DNA of 64,000 nucleotides from Polynucleobacter hirudinilacicola (GCF_002192535.1 NZ_NAIA01000002.1:219328-283327); one strand, 5' to 3'; positions 9,931-20,317 are shown, counted from the stretch's first letter. Notes: generated by a model from the sequence alone, not told the origin. Translations and numbers: made by a program.

Positions 9931-10371
9931 ATGGCAAATTGCACACTTTGTAAGGAAGATCTAAAGCCCGAAGAGGGTCAGTTAATTTGGCGCGGAGATG
10001 ACTGCCGCGTCATTCTCGTTAATGATTCTGACTTGCCTGGTTTTTGTAGGGTGATCTGGAATCGACATGTTCCTGAAATGACTGATCTGACTTATGGTGA
10101 GCGCGAGCATCTTATGACACTGGTCTTTGCTGTTGAAGAGGCTATACGCCATGTGATGCATCCAGATAAAGTCAATCTTGCCGCCTTAGGCAATATGGTC
10201 CCGCATATTCATTGGCATATCATTCCTAGATATAAAGACGATGCGTTTTTCCCTGGCTCAGCTTGGTCCAAGCGGGTACAAGAAACTCCAACATCTGTAT
10301 TGCTAGAGCGCACAAGAAAATTATCTCAATTACCAGATGCAATCAAGGCAGAAATCGCATCCCTGATTTAA
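9931..10371 (+). CDS. HIT family protein
   Basis: A 146-residue histidine-triad nucleotide-binding/hydrolase protein. The N-terminus has two Cys-x-x-Cys-like cysteines (CTLCKEDL). The triad is present as HIHWHIIPR near residue 90, a slight variant of HxHxHxx with W before the last His. Such proteins hydrolyse nucleoside phosphoramidates or dinucleoside polyphosphates; the exact substrate is not visible. It converges on the DUF1841 gene with a 4-base overlap of reading frames. Confidence 0.85.
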   Translation: MANCTLCKEDLKPEEGQLIWRGDDCRVILVNDSDLPGFCRVIWNRHVPEMTDLTYGEREHLMTLVFAVEEAIRHVMHPDKVNLAALGNMVPHIHWHIIPRYKDDAFFPGSAWSKRVQETPTSVLLERTRKLSQLPDAIKAEIASLI

Positions 10372-10799
10372 ACGAGCTTTTTTAATGCCTCGAGGTATTT
10401 GTCAGGGCTGAGTTGCCCACCTTCACGTTGTGCTTCCCACATCGCTTGCCCTAAGCATTCCATGATGAGATGTTGAGCTTCATGCATTGATCCTAGTTTT
10501 TGGGATAGTTTGTCTGCAATTTCTTTAATGCCGGGCGGCTGATCGATTGATATCTGCTCGCTAATCGATAGATGCATTGAGAGATGGAGGAAGGGGTTCG
10601 TCTCGCCCCGCTCAGGCGTGTAGTCTTGGGCTAATGCACCTTCGGGATCCGCAAGTAGTGAGTGGTATTCGGGGTGCTCGGCCATCCAATCTCCAGCAAG
10701 CGTTTCCATTGGATCCAAAATCTGGCCCGTAGTTTTCTTTTTCCAGACATCGCAGAAAAAGCGGCGGACTTCTTCTCGAGTTGGATTAAATATCGCCAC
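10368..10799 (-). CDS. DUF1841 family protein
   Basis: A conserved betaproteobacterial/gammaproteobacterial protein of unknown function, 143 residues. I choose the GTG at 10799, because the family begins with an (I/M)FNPxRExVRxFF motif and this start gives VAIFNPTREEVRRFF. An AGGAAAAG ribosome binding site lies just upstream. A longer open frame reaches 10922 but would lie inside nth. The start overlaps the end of nth by 14 bases, suggesting translational coupling. Confidence 0.75.
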   Translation of the reverse strand: MAIFNPTREEVRRFFCDVWKKKTTGQILDPMETLAGDWMAEHPEYHSLLADPEGALAQDYTPERGETNPFLHLSMHLSISEQISIDQPPGIKEIADKLSQKLGSMHEAQHLIMECLGQAMWEAQREGGQLSPDKYLEALKKLV

Positions 10800-11445
10800 G
10801 AACTTTTCCTTTTCCTGTTTTTTGTTTGAAGCCGCATAAAGGCTCAACAATGCATTGAGCGCAATCTGGGTTCCGGGCTTTACAAGTATATCTACCGTGC
10901 AAAATAAGCCAATGATGGGCATCTAGTAGATATTCTTTGGGAACGCGTTTCAATAATTGCTCCTCAACTTTTAGAACATCTTTTCCGGGAGCTAAACCAG
11001 TTCGATTCGAGACTCTAAAGATGTGCGTATCAACGGCAATCGTAGGCTGGCCAAATGCAGTATTCAGAATGACGTTGGCCGTTTTTCTACCAACACCTGG
11101 CAGGGCCTCTAATTCTTCGCGGGTTTGTGGAACTTTGCCGTGATGTTTTTCAAGCAAGATGCGGCAAGTCTCTTGTATATGCCTACCCTTAGAGTTAAAT
11201 AAACCAATGTGCTGAATATATGGCTTGACCCCTTCTTCGCCAAGATCTAATAGGGCTTGAGGAGTATTGGCAATCTTAAATAACTTACGGGTACCCTTAT
11301 TGACTGATACGTCAGTTGCTTGGGCGGATAGCAATACTGCGATCAGTAACTCAAATGGCGAGTTGTACTCAAGTTCTGTGGTCGGTTTGGGATTATTCGC
11401 TTTGAGCTGCTCAAAGAAAGTGTGCCTTTTTTCGGGGTTCATCAT
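10786..11445 (-). CDS. nth: Endonuclease III
   Basis: A base-excision repair glycosylase/AP-lyase that removes oxidised pyrimidines. The 219-residue protein has the helix-hairpin-helix LPGVGRKTAN with the catalytic Lys near residue 122, the catalytic Asp in AVDTHIFRVSNR near residue 140, and the C-terminal [4Fe-4S] ligands C-x6-C-x2-C-x5-C (CKARNPDCAQC...C). It overlaps the upstream ferredoxin gene by 4 bases. Confidence 0.96.
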   Translation of the reverse strand: MMNPEKRHTFFEQLKANNPKPTTELEYNSPFELLIAVLLSAQATDVSVNKGTRKLFKIANTPQALLDLGEEGVKPYIQHIGLFNSKGRHIQETCRILLEKHHGKVPQTREELEALPGVGRKTANVILNTAFGQPTIAVDTHIFRVSNRTGLAPGKDVLKVEEQLLKRVPKEYLLDAHHWLILHGRYTCKARNPDCAQCIVEPLCGFKQKTGKGKVRGDI

Positions 11446-12134
11446 TTCTTTTGCTGAGCACGTGCGATTGCAGCAGCAATGATGGCGCGCTTACGCTCTT
11501 GTTCTTTTAACTGTTCATCTGATGTTGGCTTATCGGCATTCACTGCAATTAACTTAGCAGCGGCTTTTTTGGCCAAGCGTTCGTCATTATCTTTTTGCTC
11601 TCTATCGAGGCGTTGCTCTCGGTCGTGATAGCGCTGACGTGAGATATCGGCTAGATCTTGTGACCAGGCATTCCAACCGGTTTTATTATCTGTGACATCA
11701 ATCATGCTGATGCAATCAACGGGGCAGGGCGGGATGCAAAGATCACAACCCGTACACCACTCAGTTAAAACAACATGCATTTGTTTTGATGCGCCCACAA
11801 TGGCATCGACCGGACATGCCTGAATACAAAGCGTGCAGCCAATACATTTTTGTGGGTCAATGAAGGCTACTGGCCTGGGGCGTTCAACTCCACACTCAGG
11901 ATCAAGTGTGGGATGTAAATCAAATGCATCTTGAGGGTAAATTGGCACCAGAATTTTACTAAGCCGTTTAATACCCTCAATGCCTCCTGGCGGACAGCGA
12001 TTAGGCAGGGCCTCACCACTGGCCATTGCCTCAGCATAGCCTCGACAATCTGGATAGCCACATTTAGTACATTGGGTTTGAGGTAGGGCATCCTCCAAGC
12101 GATTAGAGAGTTCATTCGCTTGTGTGATTTTCAT
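11442..12134 (-). CDS. RnfB/RsxB-like ferredoxin
   Basis: A 230-residue iron-sulfur protein. It has an N-terminal Fe-S domain (CTKCGYPDCRGYAEA...CPPGG), then two [4Fe-4S] CxxCxxCxxxC motifs at about residues 107-150 (CIGCTLCIQACP and CTGCDLCIPPCP). A charged, Ala/Lys-rich C-terminal tail follows. Unlike true RnfB it has no N-terminal membrane helix, and no other rnf genes are nearby, so it is probably a soluble electron carrier. It begins an operon with nth and the DUF1841 gene. Confidence 0.85.
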   Translation of the reverse strand: MKITQANELSNRLEDALPQTQCTKCGYPDCRGYAEAMASGEALPNRCPPGGIEGIKRLSKILVPIYPQDAFDLHPTLDPECGVERPRPVAFIDPQKCIGCTLCIQACPVDAIVGASKQMHVVLTEWCTGCDLCIPPCPVDCISMIDVTDNKTGWNAWSQDLADISRQRYHDREQRLDREQKDNDERLAKKAAAKLIAVNADKPTSDEQLKEQERKRAIIAAAIARAQQKK

Positions 12135-12149
12135 TGCTGGATATTAGCT

Positions 12150-12175
12150 AAAAAAGTGAGGGCCTCAGCCCCCAC
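12150..12175 (-). terminator. Rho-independent terminator after phaZ
   Basis: Read on the minus strand, GTGGGGGC-TGAG-GCCCTCAC forms an 8-bp stem (one G-T pair) with a four-base loop, then six T. It separates phaZ from the downstream ferredoxin-nth group. Confidence 0.8.
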
Positions 12176-12185
12176 CCATTGATGC

Positions 12186-13478
12186 CTAGTTAGAGCCTTC
12201 TAGTTTAGGAGGTCTTGCCTTACTTTTTTTGTGTACACCTTGGTGATCGCGGATAAAGTTTTTGATCTTTGGATAAACCTTATCGCGCCAACGACGACCG
12301 GCAAAGATGCCATAGTGGCCTGCGCCAGCAACTTCGTAGTGATCTTTATGTTCTTTCGGGATGCCAGTGCACAAGCCGTGAGCCGAACGGGTTTGACCAC
12401 TTCCAGAAATATCATCAAGCTCACCCTCTACGGTTAGTAGAGCAGTATGTTTAATGTCATGTGGTTTAACAAGATCGCCAGCCACTTGCCAGGTGCCATT
12501 TGGTAAAGCGTGGTCTTGGAAAACAGTTTTGATGGTATCGAGATAGAACTTGGCATCTAAGTCCAGAACAGCGTTGTACTCATCATAGAAACGAATGTGC
12601 CCCTCTGCATCCTCTTCGTCGCCACGAACTAGGTTTTGGAAGTAGTCCCAATGAGATTGCAAATGGTTTTGTGGGTTCATGGCAATAAAGCCAGTGTGCT
12701 GCAGGAAGCCTGGATATACACGACGACCAGCTCCAGGATAGTTTGGCGGTACCTTATAAATCACATGACTCTCAAACCACTCATGTGATTTTTGCTCGGC
12801 TAAGTTATTGACTGCCGTCGGTGACTTACGTGCATCAATTGGACCACCCATCATGATCATGGAGGCCGGAGTAACCTCACCGGCAGATGCCATCAATGAG
12901 ATGGCACCCAAGGTTGGAACAGTTGGTTGGCAAACAGAAATAACGTTCAAATCTTGAGCACCAATGACGCGGATAAATTCTTGAATGTAGTGAACATAGT
13001 CGTCAAGACCAAAGTCACCATCTTCAACAGGAACATTACGTGCATCAATCCAATCGGTAATGTAAACCTTATGATCTTGCAACAGAGTGCGTACGGTATC
13101 GCGTAACAGAGTAGCGTGGTGCCCAGACATAGGGGCAACTATTAGCACGACAGGATCATCTTTGAGGTGCTTGATGGTTTCTACATCATCTGAGAAACGC
13201 TTGAAGCGAACCAGATTGCAAAAAGGTTTTGCAACGATGGTTCTTTCATGGATCGCCACTTCCTGACCATGTGCATTAACAGCGCGAATACCAAATTCTG
13301 GTTTTTTATAGTTCTTACCTAAGCGGTAAAGAAGTTCATAGCTGGCAGCTAAACGCTCAGATCCTGGAACCTTAGAGGCTGGATTGGAGGCATTGATAAA
13401 AGCCTCAGATGCAGCGCGTGCCCATGAGCTCATGGGTTGAAGTAAGGCCTTTTGGAACTCGTGTAACTGATACAGCAT
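12186..13478 (-). CDS. phaZ: Intracellular polyhydroxybutyrate depolymerase
   Basis: Mobilises stored polyhydroxybutyrate granules. The 430-residue protein is an alpha/beta hydrolase of the intracellular PhaZ type with a nucleophilic cysteine in SVCQPTVP (about residue 190) instead of the usual serine. The acidic and His residues of the triad probably lie in the C-terminal EGELDDI and GAGHYGIFAG regions. The ATG at 13478 has an excellent AGGAGGT ribosome binding site; a longer open frame to 13640 is not needed. It lies 40 bases downstream of the aminotransferase and may share its transcript. Confidence 0.9.
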   Translation of the reverse strand: MLYQLHEFQKALLQPMSSWARAASEAFINASNPASKVPGSERLAASYELLYRLGKNYKKPEFGIRAVNAHGQEVAIHERTIVAKPFCNLVRFKRFSDDVETIKHLKDDPVVLIVAPMSGHHATLLRDTVRTLLQDHKVYITDWIDARNVPVEDGDFGLDDYVHYIQEFIRVIGAQDLNVISVCQPTVPTLGAISLMASAGEVTPASMIMMGGPIDARKSPTAVNNLAEQKSHEWFESHVIYKVPPNYPGAGRRVYPGFLQHTGFIAMNPQNHLQSHWDYFQNLVRGDEEDAEGHIRFYDEYNAVLDLDAKFYLDTIKTVFQDHALPNGTWQVAGDLVKPHDIKHTALLTVEGELDDISGSGQTRSAHGLCTGIPKEHKDHYEVAGAGHYGIFAGRRWRDKVYPKIKNFIRDHQGVHKKSKARPPKLEGSN

Positions 13479-13518
13479 ATTACCTCCTGTAATTCTTGAT
13501 AGCCGCCTATTGTGCTTT

Positions 13519-14718
13519 TTAGGCCAATACGCGGGCGATTGCTTTGGCCACTTTATCAATATTTTTGGTATTGAGAGCCGCGACACAAATACGTCCAGTA
13601 GAAAGTGCGTAAATGCCATCTTCCTTCTGTAAGCGTTCAACTTGCTCAGCTGTTAGGCCTGAGTAAGAAAACATTCCACGTTGCTGCTCAATAAAAGCAA
13701 AGTCTTGCTTTACACCAGCAGCAGCGAGTTTTTCAACGAGACCATGACGCATTGCTTTAATACGATCACGCATTTCTGCCAACTCATCTTCCCAGAGCTT
13801 GCGCAATTCTGCAGAGTTCAAAACAGCAGCAGCAATTGCAGCACCATGAGTTGGGGGATTGGAGTAATTAGTGCGGATGACGCGCTTTAATTGCGAGAGT
13901 ACGCGAGTGGATTCATCTTTACTTTGGGTCACTATCGACAAAGCACCTACACGCTCACCATACAGTGAAAATGATTTAGAGAAAGAGCTGGACACGAAGA
14001 AGGACATACCAGACTGAGCAAAAAGTCGAACGGCGATGCCGTCCTGCTCAATCCCAGATGCAAAGCCTTGGTAGGCCATATCCAAGAACGGAATTAACCC
14101 TTTGTTCTTACAGATATCAATGACTTGACGCCACTGAGCTTCAGTAATATCTGCGCCAGTTGGGTTATGACAGCAAGCATGCAAAAGAACGGTTGTATTC
14201 TTCGGGAAAGATTCCAGAGACTTCACCATGCCATCAAAATCGACACCGCGGGTCTTGCCATCGAAGTAGGCGTATTCGACTACCTCAAAACCAGCAGATT
14301 CAAAAATACCGCGATGGTTTTCCCAGGTTGGATTACTAATGGCGCAAGGTGCATTTAAGTTGAGGCGTTTAATGAAGTCAGCACCAACGCGCAATGCGCC
14401 CGTACCACCTAAACATTCGGCCGTTACAACGCGGCCATCTTTAATCAGCGCAGAGTCTGCTCCAAACAATAAGTTTTGTACTGCGCTGTTATAGGGATTC
14501 GGACCTTCAATCGGGATGTAGCTACGAGGTGATTGCTTTGCAACTACTGCCTCTTCAGCTTTAATCACTGCCTTCAATAAAGGTACCTTGCCTTCGTCTG
14601 TGTAATAGACGCCAACACCGAGGTTTACTTTGTCGGGACGTTGGTCTGCAACGTAGGCTTCTGTGAGGCCAAAAATAGGATCTTTAGGGGCTAGCTGGAC
14701 TGAGGCAAACAGGGTCAT
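13519..14718 (-). CDS. Aspartate/aromatic aminotransferase (class I)
   Basis: A 399-residue PLP-dependent class I aminotransferase of the AspC/TyrB subgroup, which exchanges amino groups among aspartate, glutamate and aromatic amino acids. The PLP lysine sits in SSSFSKSFSLYGERVG near residue 245. HACCHNPTGAD (near residue 178) and the substrate-carboxylate Arg in ...NYSNPPTHGA are present. AspC and TyrB cannot be separated by eye. It diverges from uvrB. Confidence 0.92.
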   Translation of the reverse strand: MTLFASVQLAPKDPIFGLTEAYVADQRPDKVNLGVGVYYTDEGKVPLLKAVIKAEEAVVAKQSPRSYIPIEGPNPYNSAVQNLLFGADSALIKDGRVVTAECLGGTGALRVGADFIKRLNLNAPCAISNPTWENHRGIFESAGFEVVEYAYFDGKTRGVDFDGMVKSLESFPKNTTVLLHACCHNPTGADITEAQWRQVIDICKNKGLIPFLDMAYQGFASGIEQDGIAVRLFAQSGMSFFVSSSFSKSFSLYGERVGALSIVTQSKDESTRVLSQLKRVIRTNYSNPPTHGAAIAAAVLNSAELRKLWEDELAEMRDRIKAMRHGLVEKLAAAGVKQDFAFIEQQRGMFSYSGLTAEQVERLQKEDGIYALSTGRICVAALNTKNIDKVAKAIARVLA

Positions 14719-14853
14719 TTGAGGTCGGAAAAGGTGGTTTAGAGGTATTTTTACTATTTAATGACGTTAAATTAAGCTTAATTGTCGGTTTTGGGGGCCA
14801 GAATCAACTATTTCTAAATAAAAACGGCAAAATCATTGTTTGTACAAAATTCG

Positions 14854-14872
14854 CTGTGAAGAAAACTCACAG
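14854..14872. promoter_or_regulatory. Palindrome before uvrB
   Basis: CTGTGA and TCACAG form a perfect 6-bp inverted repeat around AGAAAAC, 5 bases before the uvrB start. The half-sites resemble CRP (TGTGA/TCACA, but spacer 7 rather than 6). The CTGT/ACAG ends resemble LexA ends, but with spacer 11 rather than 8. It fits neither consensus exactly. Confidence 0.35.
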
Positions 14873-14877
14873 ATGAA

Positions 14878-17031
14878 ATGATAGCCGAGATGCCCCCTAA
14901 GTCCCCCAAAACTGCCACGAATTCTGCAGTTAAAGAAGATCTCAAAAAGCCTATTGCCGATCCATTGGGCGAGGCGGGCCACGACCTAGATCCGGCTAAA
15001 TTTGTCAGTTTTCCGGACTCTCCCTACCAGCTTTATCAGCCATTTACCCCTGCTGGAGACCAGCCACAGGCGATTGATGCCTTGGTAGAGGGTATTGAGG
15101 ACGGATTGACCTTTCAAACCCTCTTGGGGGTCACGGGGTCTGGAAAGACCTTCACCATGGCCAATGTGATTGCCAGAACAGGTCGTCCGGCAATTATTTT
15201 TGCCCCAAATAAGACTCTGGCTGCTCAGCTTTACAGCGAATTTAGGGAGTTTTTCCCCAAAAATGCCGTGGAGTACTTCGTTAGCTACTACGACTATTAC
15301 CAGCCTGAAGCCTATGTTCCTCAGCGCGACCTCTTTATTGAAAAAGACTCCTCGATTAATGAACATATCGAACAGATGCGTTTATCTGCAACGAAAAGTT
15401 TGTTAGAGCGTCGCGATGTGATCATCGTTGCAACGGTGTCTGCAATTTACGGTATCGGTAACCCTGGCGACTATCACAGCATGGTGATGACTCTGCGCCC
15501 AGGCGACAAGATGAGTCAGCGCGATATTTTGATGCGACTGATCGCCATGCAATACGATCGTAATGAAACTGATTTCAAGCGTGGTGTATTTCGAGTGCGT
15601 GGAGATACCATTGATATTTTCCCCGCTGAGCATAATGAGTTAGCAGTGCGCGTTGAATTATTTGATGATGTGGTTGAGAGCTTGCAATTTTTTGATCCGC
15701 TCACTGGCAAGATTCGCCAAAAGATTCCACGCTTTACTGTTTACCCAAGTTCGCACTACGTCACTCCACGAGACACTGTTCTCAAGGCAATTGAAACCAT
15801 TAAGACAGAGTTACGCACTCGTTTAGATGAGTTTGTCAAAGATGGAAAACTGGTTGAGGCGCAACGCTTAGAACAGCGCACCCGTTTTGATTTAGAGATG
15901 CTCAACGAATTGGGTTTCTGTAAGGGCATTGAGAACTACTCCCGCCACCTCTCGGGGGCTGCTCCAGGCGAGGCCCCGCCGACTTTGGTCGACTACCTGC
16001 CAAATGATGCCCTGATGTTCTTGGATGAGAGCCACGTTCTCATTGGACAGCTCAATGCCATGTACAACGGTGATAAATCACGCAAACATACCTTAGTTGA
16101 ATTTGGTTTCCGTTTGCCTTCAGCAATGGATAATCGCCCGCTCAAATTTATTGAGTTTGAAACGAAGATGCGTCAAACCATTTTTGTTTCCGCTACACCA
16201 GCTGACTATGAAAATACTCATCAAGGTCAAGTAGTTGAGCAAGTCGCAAGACCTACTGGATTAGTTGATCCAGAAATTGAAGTATTACCTGCAAGTACGC
16301 AGGTTGATGATTTACTGAGTCAGATTTATGAGCGCGTCAAAGTGGGCGAGCGTGTTTTAGTGACAGTTCTGACTAAGCGTATGGCAGAGCAATTAACAGA
16401 CTATCTTTCTGATAATGGTGTGAAGGTGCGTTATGTGCACTCCGATATTGATACGGTAGAGCGCGTAGAAATTTTGCGTGATCTTCGTTTGGGCGTCTTC
16501 GATGTCTTGGTGGGCATCAATTTATTGCGCGAAGGCTTGGATATTCCAGAAGTTTCTTTGGTGGCAATTTTGGATGCCGATAAGGAGGGTTTCTTGCGTT
16601 CTGAGCGCAGCTTGATTCAGACCATCGGACGCGCAGCACGAAATGTCCGAGGTAAGGCTATTTTGTATGCCGATCGGGTGACTGATTCCATGAAACGCGC
16701 CATGGGGGAGACGGAAAGACGCCGTACCAAGCAAATTGCCTTTAATAAACTGCATGGTATTGAGCCAAAAGGGGTTCAAAAGCGCATTAAGGACATCATT
16801 GATGGCGTCTATGACGTTAAAGAGAAGCGCCAGGAGATGCAGGTGGAGCAGGAGCGGGCTCGCTATGAGGATATGAGCGAGAAAGACCTGGCTGGTGAAA
16901 TTAAGCGTCTAGAGAAGCAAATGAATGCCGAAGCCAAAAATCTGGAGTTTGAGAAGGCTGCCAGCACACGGGATCGCTTAACAAAAGTCAAAGAAATGGC
17001 CTTTGGGGCAAGGTCCCGAGATTCTGTTTAA
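14878..17031 (+). CDS. uvrB: Excinuclease ABC subunit B
   Basis: The damage-verifying helicase-like subunit of nucleotide excision repair, 717 residues. The Walker A GVTGSGKT is near residue 82, and the beta-hairpin [12 protein letters not shown] near residue 137. Other helicase motifs are [10 protein letters not shown] near 383 and QTIGRAARN near 580. The C-terminal UVR motif ([20 protein letters not shown]) binds UvrC. The first 40 residues form a poorly conserved extension, with alternative start at the second ATG (residue 5). Confidence 0.97.
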   Translation: MIAEMPPKSPKTATNSAVKEDLKKPIADPLGEAGHDLDPAKFVSFPDSPYQLYQPFTPAGDQPQAIDALVEGIEDGLTFQTLLGVTGSGKTFTMANVIARTGRPAIIFAPNKTLAAQLYSEFREFFPKNAVEYFVSYYDYYQPEAYVPQRDLFIEKDSSINEHIEQMRLSATKSLLERRDVIIVATVSAIYGIGNPGDYHSMVMTLRPGDKMSQRDILMRLIAMQYDRNETDFKRGVFRVRGDTIDIFPAEHNELAVRVELFDDVVESLQFFDPLTGKIRQKIPRFTVYPSSHYVTPRDTVLKAIETIKTELRTRLDEFVKDGKLVEAQRLEQRTRFDLEMLNELGFCKGIENYSRHLSGAAPGEAPPTLVDYLPNDALMFLDESHVLIGQLNAMYNGDKSRKHTLVEFGFRLPSAMDNRPLKFIEFETKMRQTIFVSATPADYENTHQGQVVEQVARPTGLVDPEIEVLPASTQVDDLLSQIYERVKVGERVLVTVLTKRMAEQLTDYLSDNGVKVRYVHSDIDTVERVEILRDLRLGVFDVLVGINLLREGLDIPEVSLVAILDADKEGFLRSERSLIQTIGRAARNVRGKAILYADRVTDSMKRAMGETERRRTKQIAFNKLHGIEPKGVQKRIKDIIDGVYDVKEKRQEMQVEQERARYEDMSEKDLAGEIKRLEKQMNAEAKNLEFEKAASTRDRLTKVKEMAFGARSRDSV

Positions 17032-17108
17032 AGACCCCATCAGCTAATTCCTGACTTGCCTTGAGGTTTTTTGGGATAATTCCCGAGCGATTTGATAGGG
17101 AATATGGT

Positions 17109-17133
17109 AAAGTTGAGTGGAATGGTCGGGTAT
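17109..17133 (+). promoter_or_regulatory. IscR type-1 binding site
   Basis: The 25-base segment has the geometry of the IscR type-1 consensus (9+7+9). The right half GTCGGGTAT matches GTCRRSTAT perfectly and the left half AAAGTTGAG matches 7 of 9. It sits 50 bases before iscR, as expected for autorepression by [2Fe-2S]-IscR. Confidence 0.7.
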
Positions 17134-17183
17134 TACCCTGCCGACCATGAGCTGTCCATAACAATCCATTACCAAGGTGACAT

Positions 17184-17753
17184 ATGAGACTTACAACTAA
17201 AGGCCGTTTTGCAGTAACCGCAATGATCGATTTAGCCCTGCGCGAAGCGCATGGCCCTGTAACTTTGGCTGGAATTAGCCAAAGACAAAAAATCTCCCTT
17301 TCCTATTTAGAGCAATTGTTCGGCAAATTACGTCGCTTCAACATTGTTGAGAGCACTCGTGGGCCAGGCGGCGGGTACACACTCGCGCGTAAGGCTCATG
17401 AAATTAGTGTTGCCGACATTATTGTTGCTGTTGATGAGCCCTTAGATGCGACTCAGTGCGGTGGCAAAGGTAACTGCCATAGTGATGAAGATGAGCATGG
17501 CCACTGTATGACTCATGATCTTTGGAGCAATCTGAATCTGAAGATGGTTGAGTATCTCAGCTCAGTGAGTTTGCTTAATCTAGTTCAGCAACAAGAAGGA
17601 CGTGGCGTTGTTATTCAAGACATGCGTCAAAAGAAAATCAAAGTTGAAAGTGCTAAGGCTGAAAAAACAGCGCCAGCACTTGCTGCGAAAAAAGAAGTTG
17701 CTCCTAAAGCCCCATTAATTAATTCTGTATTTAATTTGGCGCGCCAAAGTTAA
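17184..17753 (+). CDS. iscR: Fe-S cluster regulator IscR
   Basis: Rrf2-family transcription factor that senses Fe-S demand and represses the isc operon when it carries a [2Fe-2S] cluster. The winged-helix domain covers residues 1-85 ([18 protein letters not shown]). Three cluster cysteines lie at about residues 92-110 (C..GNC......HC), with a longer spacing before the last Cys than in E. coli. A Lys/Ala-rich tail of about 35 residues makes it longer (189) than usual. It is the first gene of the isc operon. Confidence 0.95.
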   Translation: MRLTTKGRFAVTAMIDLALREAHGPVTLAGISQRQKISLSYLEQLFGKLRRFNIVESTRGPGGGYTLARKAHEISVADIIVAVDEPLDATQCGGKGNCHSDEDEHGHCMTHDLWSNLNLKMVEYLSSVSLLNLVQQQEGRGVVIQDMRQKKIKVESAKAEKTAPALAAKKEVAPKAPLINSVFNLARQS

Positions 17754-17781
17754 AAAAGTAATTCATCAAAATAAGTCAATC

Positions 17782-19041
17782 ATGAACGCACCAAAAGACC
17801 TTCCAATTCAGCCGGTTCCGATGTTTAGCCCTGAGCACTTCCCAGTGTATATGGACTACTCAGCTACAACGCCGATTGATCCACGTGTAGTCGACAAAAT
17901 GTTGCCTTACTTGCGTGAGCAGTTTGGCAATGCGGCATCACGTAGTCATGCTTATGGCTGGGCTGCTGAAGAGGCGGTTGAATGGGCGCGTTCAGAAGTG
18001 GCGCAACTCGTTCATGCAGATCCAAGAGAGATTGTGTTTACCAGTGGTGCTACTGAAAGTATTAATTTGGCATTGAAGGGTGCAGCGCACTTCTATAAAG
18101 ATCGTGGCAATCACATCATTACTGTTAAGACCGAGCACAAGGCTACTTTAGATACCTGTCGCGAGCTTGAGCGTGAAGGCTATGAGGTAACTTACTTAGA
18201 TGTTTTGCCGAATGGCTTAATTGACTTCGCGCAGCTAGAAACAGCAATGAAGCCAGGCACGATTTTGGCATCAGTGATGTATGTCAATAATGAAATCGGT
18301 GTAGTGCAAGATATTCCAGCTATCGGTGAGTTATGCCGTTCCCGCGGTGTGATTTTGCATGTGGATGCTGCCCAAGCTACAGGCAAGGTAGAAATCGATT
18401 TAGAGAAGACTAAGGTCGACCTAATGAGTTTTTCTGCTCACAAGACTTATGGTCCAAAAGGGATTGGCGCATTGTTTGTGCGTCGCAAGCCTCGTATTCG
18501 GATTGAGGCTCAGATTCATGGCGGTGGTCATGAGCGCGGCATGCGTTCTGGAACCCTAGCGGTTCATCAAATTGTCGGCATGGGCGAGGCATTCCGCATT
18601 GCTCGCATCGAGATGGTTGAAGAAAACAAGCGTATTCGTGCGTTACGTGACCGTCTCTTGGCAGGCTTGAAAGATATTGAAGAAGTTTATGTGAATGGTG
18701 ACATGGATGATCGTGTGCCCCATAACCTCAATATTAGTTTTAACTATGTTGAGGGTGAATCAATGTTGATGGCCCTGAAAGATTTGGCAATCTCATCTGG
18801 TTCCGCATGTACATCAGCGTCATTAGAGCCTTCTTATGTATTACGGGCCTTAGGTCGTAATGATGAACTAGCCCATAGCTCAATTCGTTTTACCCTCGGT
18901 CGCTTTACGACTGAAGAGGAAGTGGATTTCACAATCAAGCTGGTGAAAGAAAAGATTGCGAAGTTACGCGAACTCTCACCATTGTGGGAAATGTTTAAAG
19001 ACGGAATCGACTTAAGTACGATTCAGTGGGCAGCACATTAA
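17782..19041 (+). CDS. iscS: Cysteine desulfurase IscS
   Basis: Supplies sulfur from cysteine for Fe-S clusters, as IscU-bound persulfide. The PLP Lys is in [12 protein letters not shown] near residue 220, and the persulfide Cys in [20 protein letters not shown] near residue 343. At 419 residues it has a 15-residue N-terminal extension relative to E. coli IscS. It is second in the isc operon. Confidence 0.97.
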   Translation: MNAPKDLPIQPVPMFSPEHFPVYMDYSATTPIDPRVVDKMLPYLREQFGNAASRSHAYGWAAEEAVEWARSEVAQLVHADPREIVFTSGATESINLALKGAAHFYKDRGNHIITVKTEHKATLDTCRELEREGYEVTYLDVLPNGLIDFAQLETAMKPGTILASVMYVNNEIGVVQDIPAIGELCRSRGVILHVDAAQATGKVEIDLEKTKVDLMSFSAHKTYGPKGIGALFVRRKPRIRIEAQIHGGGHERGMRSGTLAVHQIVGMGEAFRIARIEMVEENKRIRALRDRLLAGLKDIEEVYVNGDMDDRVPHNLNISFNYVEGESMLMALKDLAISSGSACTSASLEPSYVLRALGRNDELAHSSIRFTLGRFTTEEEVDFTIKLVKEKIAKLRELSPLWEMFKDGIDLSTIQWAAH

Positions 19042-19069
19042 GAATTTGAAGGATTAAAGAGGAAATACC

Positions 19070-19456
19070 ATGGCATATAGTGAAAAAGTAATCGACCATT
19101 ATGAGAACCCCCGTAACGTAGGCTCTTTTGAGAAGGGCGACGAAACCGTAGGTACCGGCATGGTTGGCGCCCCGGCTTGCGGCGACGTCATGAAATTACA
19201 AATCCGCGTAAATGATCAAGGCGTGATTGAAGATGCTAAGTTCAAGACATATGGCTGTGGCTCAGCCATTGCTTCTTCCTCGCTGGTAACCGAGTGGGTT
19301 AAGGGCAAGACCTTGGATCAGGCTTTAGAGATCAAGAACTCTTTGATTGCTGAAGAGTTGGCTTTGCCACCCGTGAAGATTCACTGTTCTATCTTGGCTG
19401 AAGACGCTATTAAGGCAGCGGTTGCTGATTACAAAGAAAAGCATCCGGCTAAATAA
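19070..19456 (+). CDS. iscU: Fe-S scaffold protein IscU
   Basis: The 128-residue scaffold on which [2Fe-2S] clusters are assembled. The three cluster cysteines are visible in GAPACGDVM (about 37), YGCGSA (about 63) and KIHCSI (about 106). The HscA-recognition LPPVK motif is just before the third Cys. It follows iscS after 28 bases with a GAGGAAAT ribosome binding site. Confidence 0.98.
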   Translation: MAYSEKVIDHYENPRNVGSFEKGDETVGTGMVGAPACGDVMKLQIRVNDQGVIEDAKFKTYGCGSAIASSSLVTEWVKGKTLDQALEIKNSLIAEELALPPVKIHCSILAEDAIKAAVADYKEKHPAK

Positions 19457-19461
19457 AAACT

Positions 19462-19785
19462 ATGGCAATTACCTTAACCGACAAAGCAGCTGCACACGTT
19501 AACCGCAATTTAGAAAAGCGCGGTAAGGGGTGTGGTTTGCGTTTGGGTGTGCGCACTACAGGTTGCTCTGGCTTGGCTTATCAATTGGAGTATGTCGATG
19601 AGCCAGCCGCTGAAGACCAAGTATTTGAGTCTAATGGCATCAAAGTATTTGTTGATCCAAAGAGCTTGGCGTATTTGGATGGGACAGAGCTAGACTTTGT
19701 ACGTGAGGGTTTGAATGAAGGCTTTAAGTTTCAAAATCCTAACGTAAAAGATGAGTGTGGTTGTGGCGAATCTTTCCGCGTCTGA
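19462..19785 (+). CDS. iscA: A-type Fe-S carrier IscA
   Basis: A 107-residue A-type cluster carrier. The conserved cysteines appear in TTGCSGLAY and the C-terminal DECGCGESF. It begins 5 bases after iscU, and its 3' end overlaps the hscB reading frame by up to 35 bases. Confidence 0.97.
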   Translation: MAITLTDKAAAHVNRNLEKRGKGCGLRLGVRTTGCSGLAYQLEYVDEPAAEDQVFESNGIKVFVDPKSLAYLDGTELDFVREGLNEGFKFQNPNVKDECGCGESFRV

Positions 19786-20290
19786 CGATTACTTTCGCTT
19801 CTTTGGTCTAACTCAGCAATTCACAATCGATTTGCCTGCCTTGGATCAGGCTTATCTTGCAATTCAGAAAGAAGTTCATCCTGACCGACATGCGCGCGGC
19901 AGCGATTCAGAGCAACGCTTAGCAATGCAAATGGCTACCTTGGCAAATACTGCTTTTCAAACTCTCAAGAACCCAGTGCAACGTGGTCTCTATATCTGTC
20001 AACTGAATGGTGTAGATGCCAAACTTGAAACGAATACTGCAATGCCAGCTGCCTTTCTGATGAAACAGATGGAGTGGCGAGAGAATCTCGATGAGCAGGC
20101 CGAAGATTTGCAAGCCCTAGAGGAACTCATGGATGAGGTCCAATCTTCTAAGCAAGAAACCCTCTCTGAAATCGCACAAGCGATTGATGGTGCCAAAAAT
20201 TACCAACGTGCTGCTGAGCTTCTCAGGGGCCTCCTGTTTATTGATAAGTTCGCTGTTGAGCTTGATGACGCTATTGCGGCTTTGGCCTAG
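19751..20290 (+). CDS. hscB: Co-chaperone HscB
   Basis: J-domain co-chaperone that presents IscU to HscA. The HPD motif is in [11 protein letters not shown] near residue 42, followed by a C-terminal helical IscU-binding domain. The ATG at 19751 gives 179 residues but overlaps iscA by 35 bases. GTG codons at 19757 and 19763 would give shorter overlaps and are possible true starts. Confidence 0.93.
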   Translation: MSVVVANLSASDDYFRFFGLTQQFTIDLPALDQAYLAIQKEVHPDRHARGSDSEQRLAMQMATLANTAFQTLKNPVQRGLYICQLNGVDAKLETNTAMPAAFLMKQMEWRENLDEQAEDLQALEELMDEVQSSKQETLSEIAQAIDGAKNYQRAAELLRGLLFIDKFAVELDDAIAALA

Positions 20291-20317
20291 GCTGCGTCGA
20301 ATTAAAATTTAACCCTT

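Noticed and set aside
10800..10922. Longer N-terminus of the DUF1841 protein
   Set aside because: It lies entirely inside nth, and the GTG at 10799 with a good ribosome binding site matches the family start.
14854..14872. LexA box upstream of uvrB
   Set aside because: CTGT and ACAG are 11 bases apart rather than 8, so the consensus is not met.
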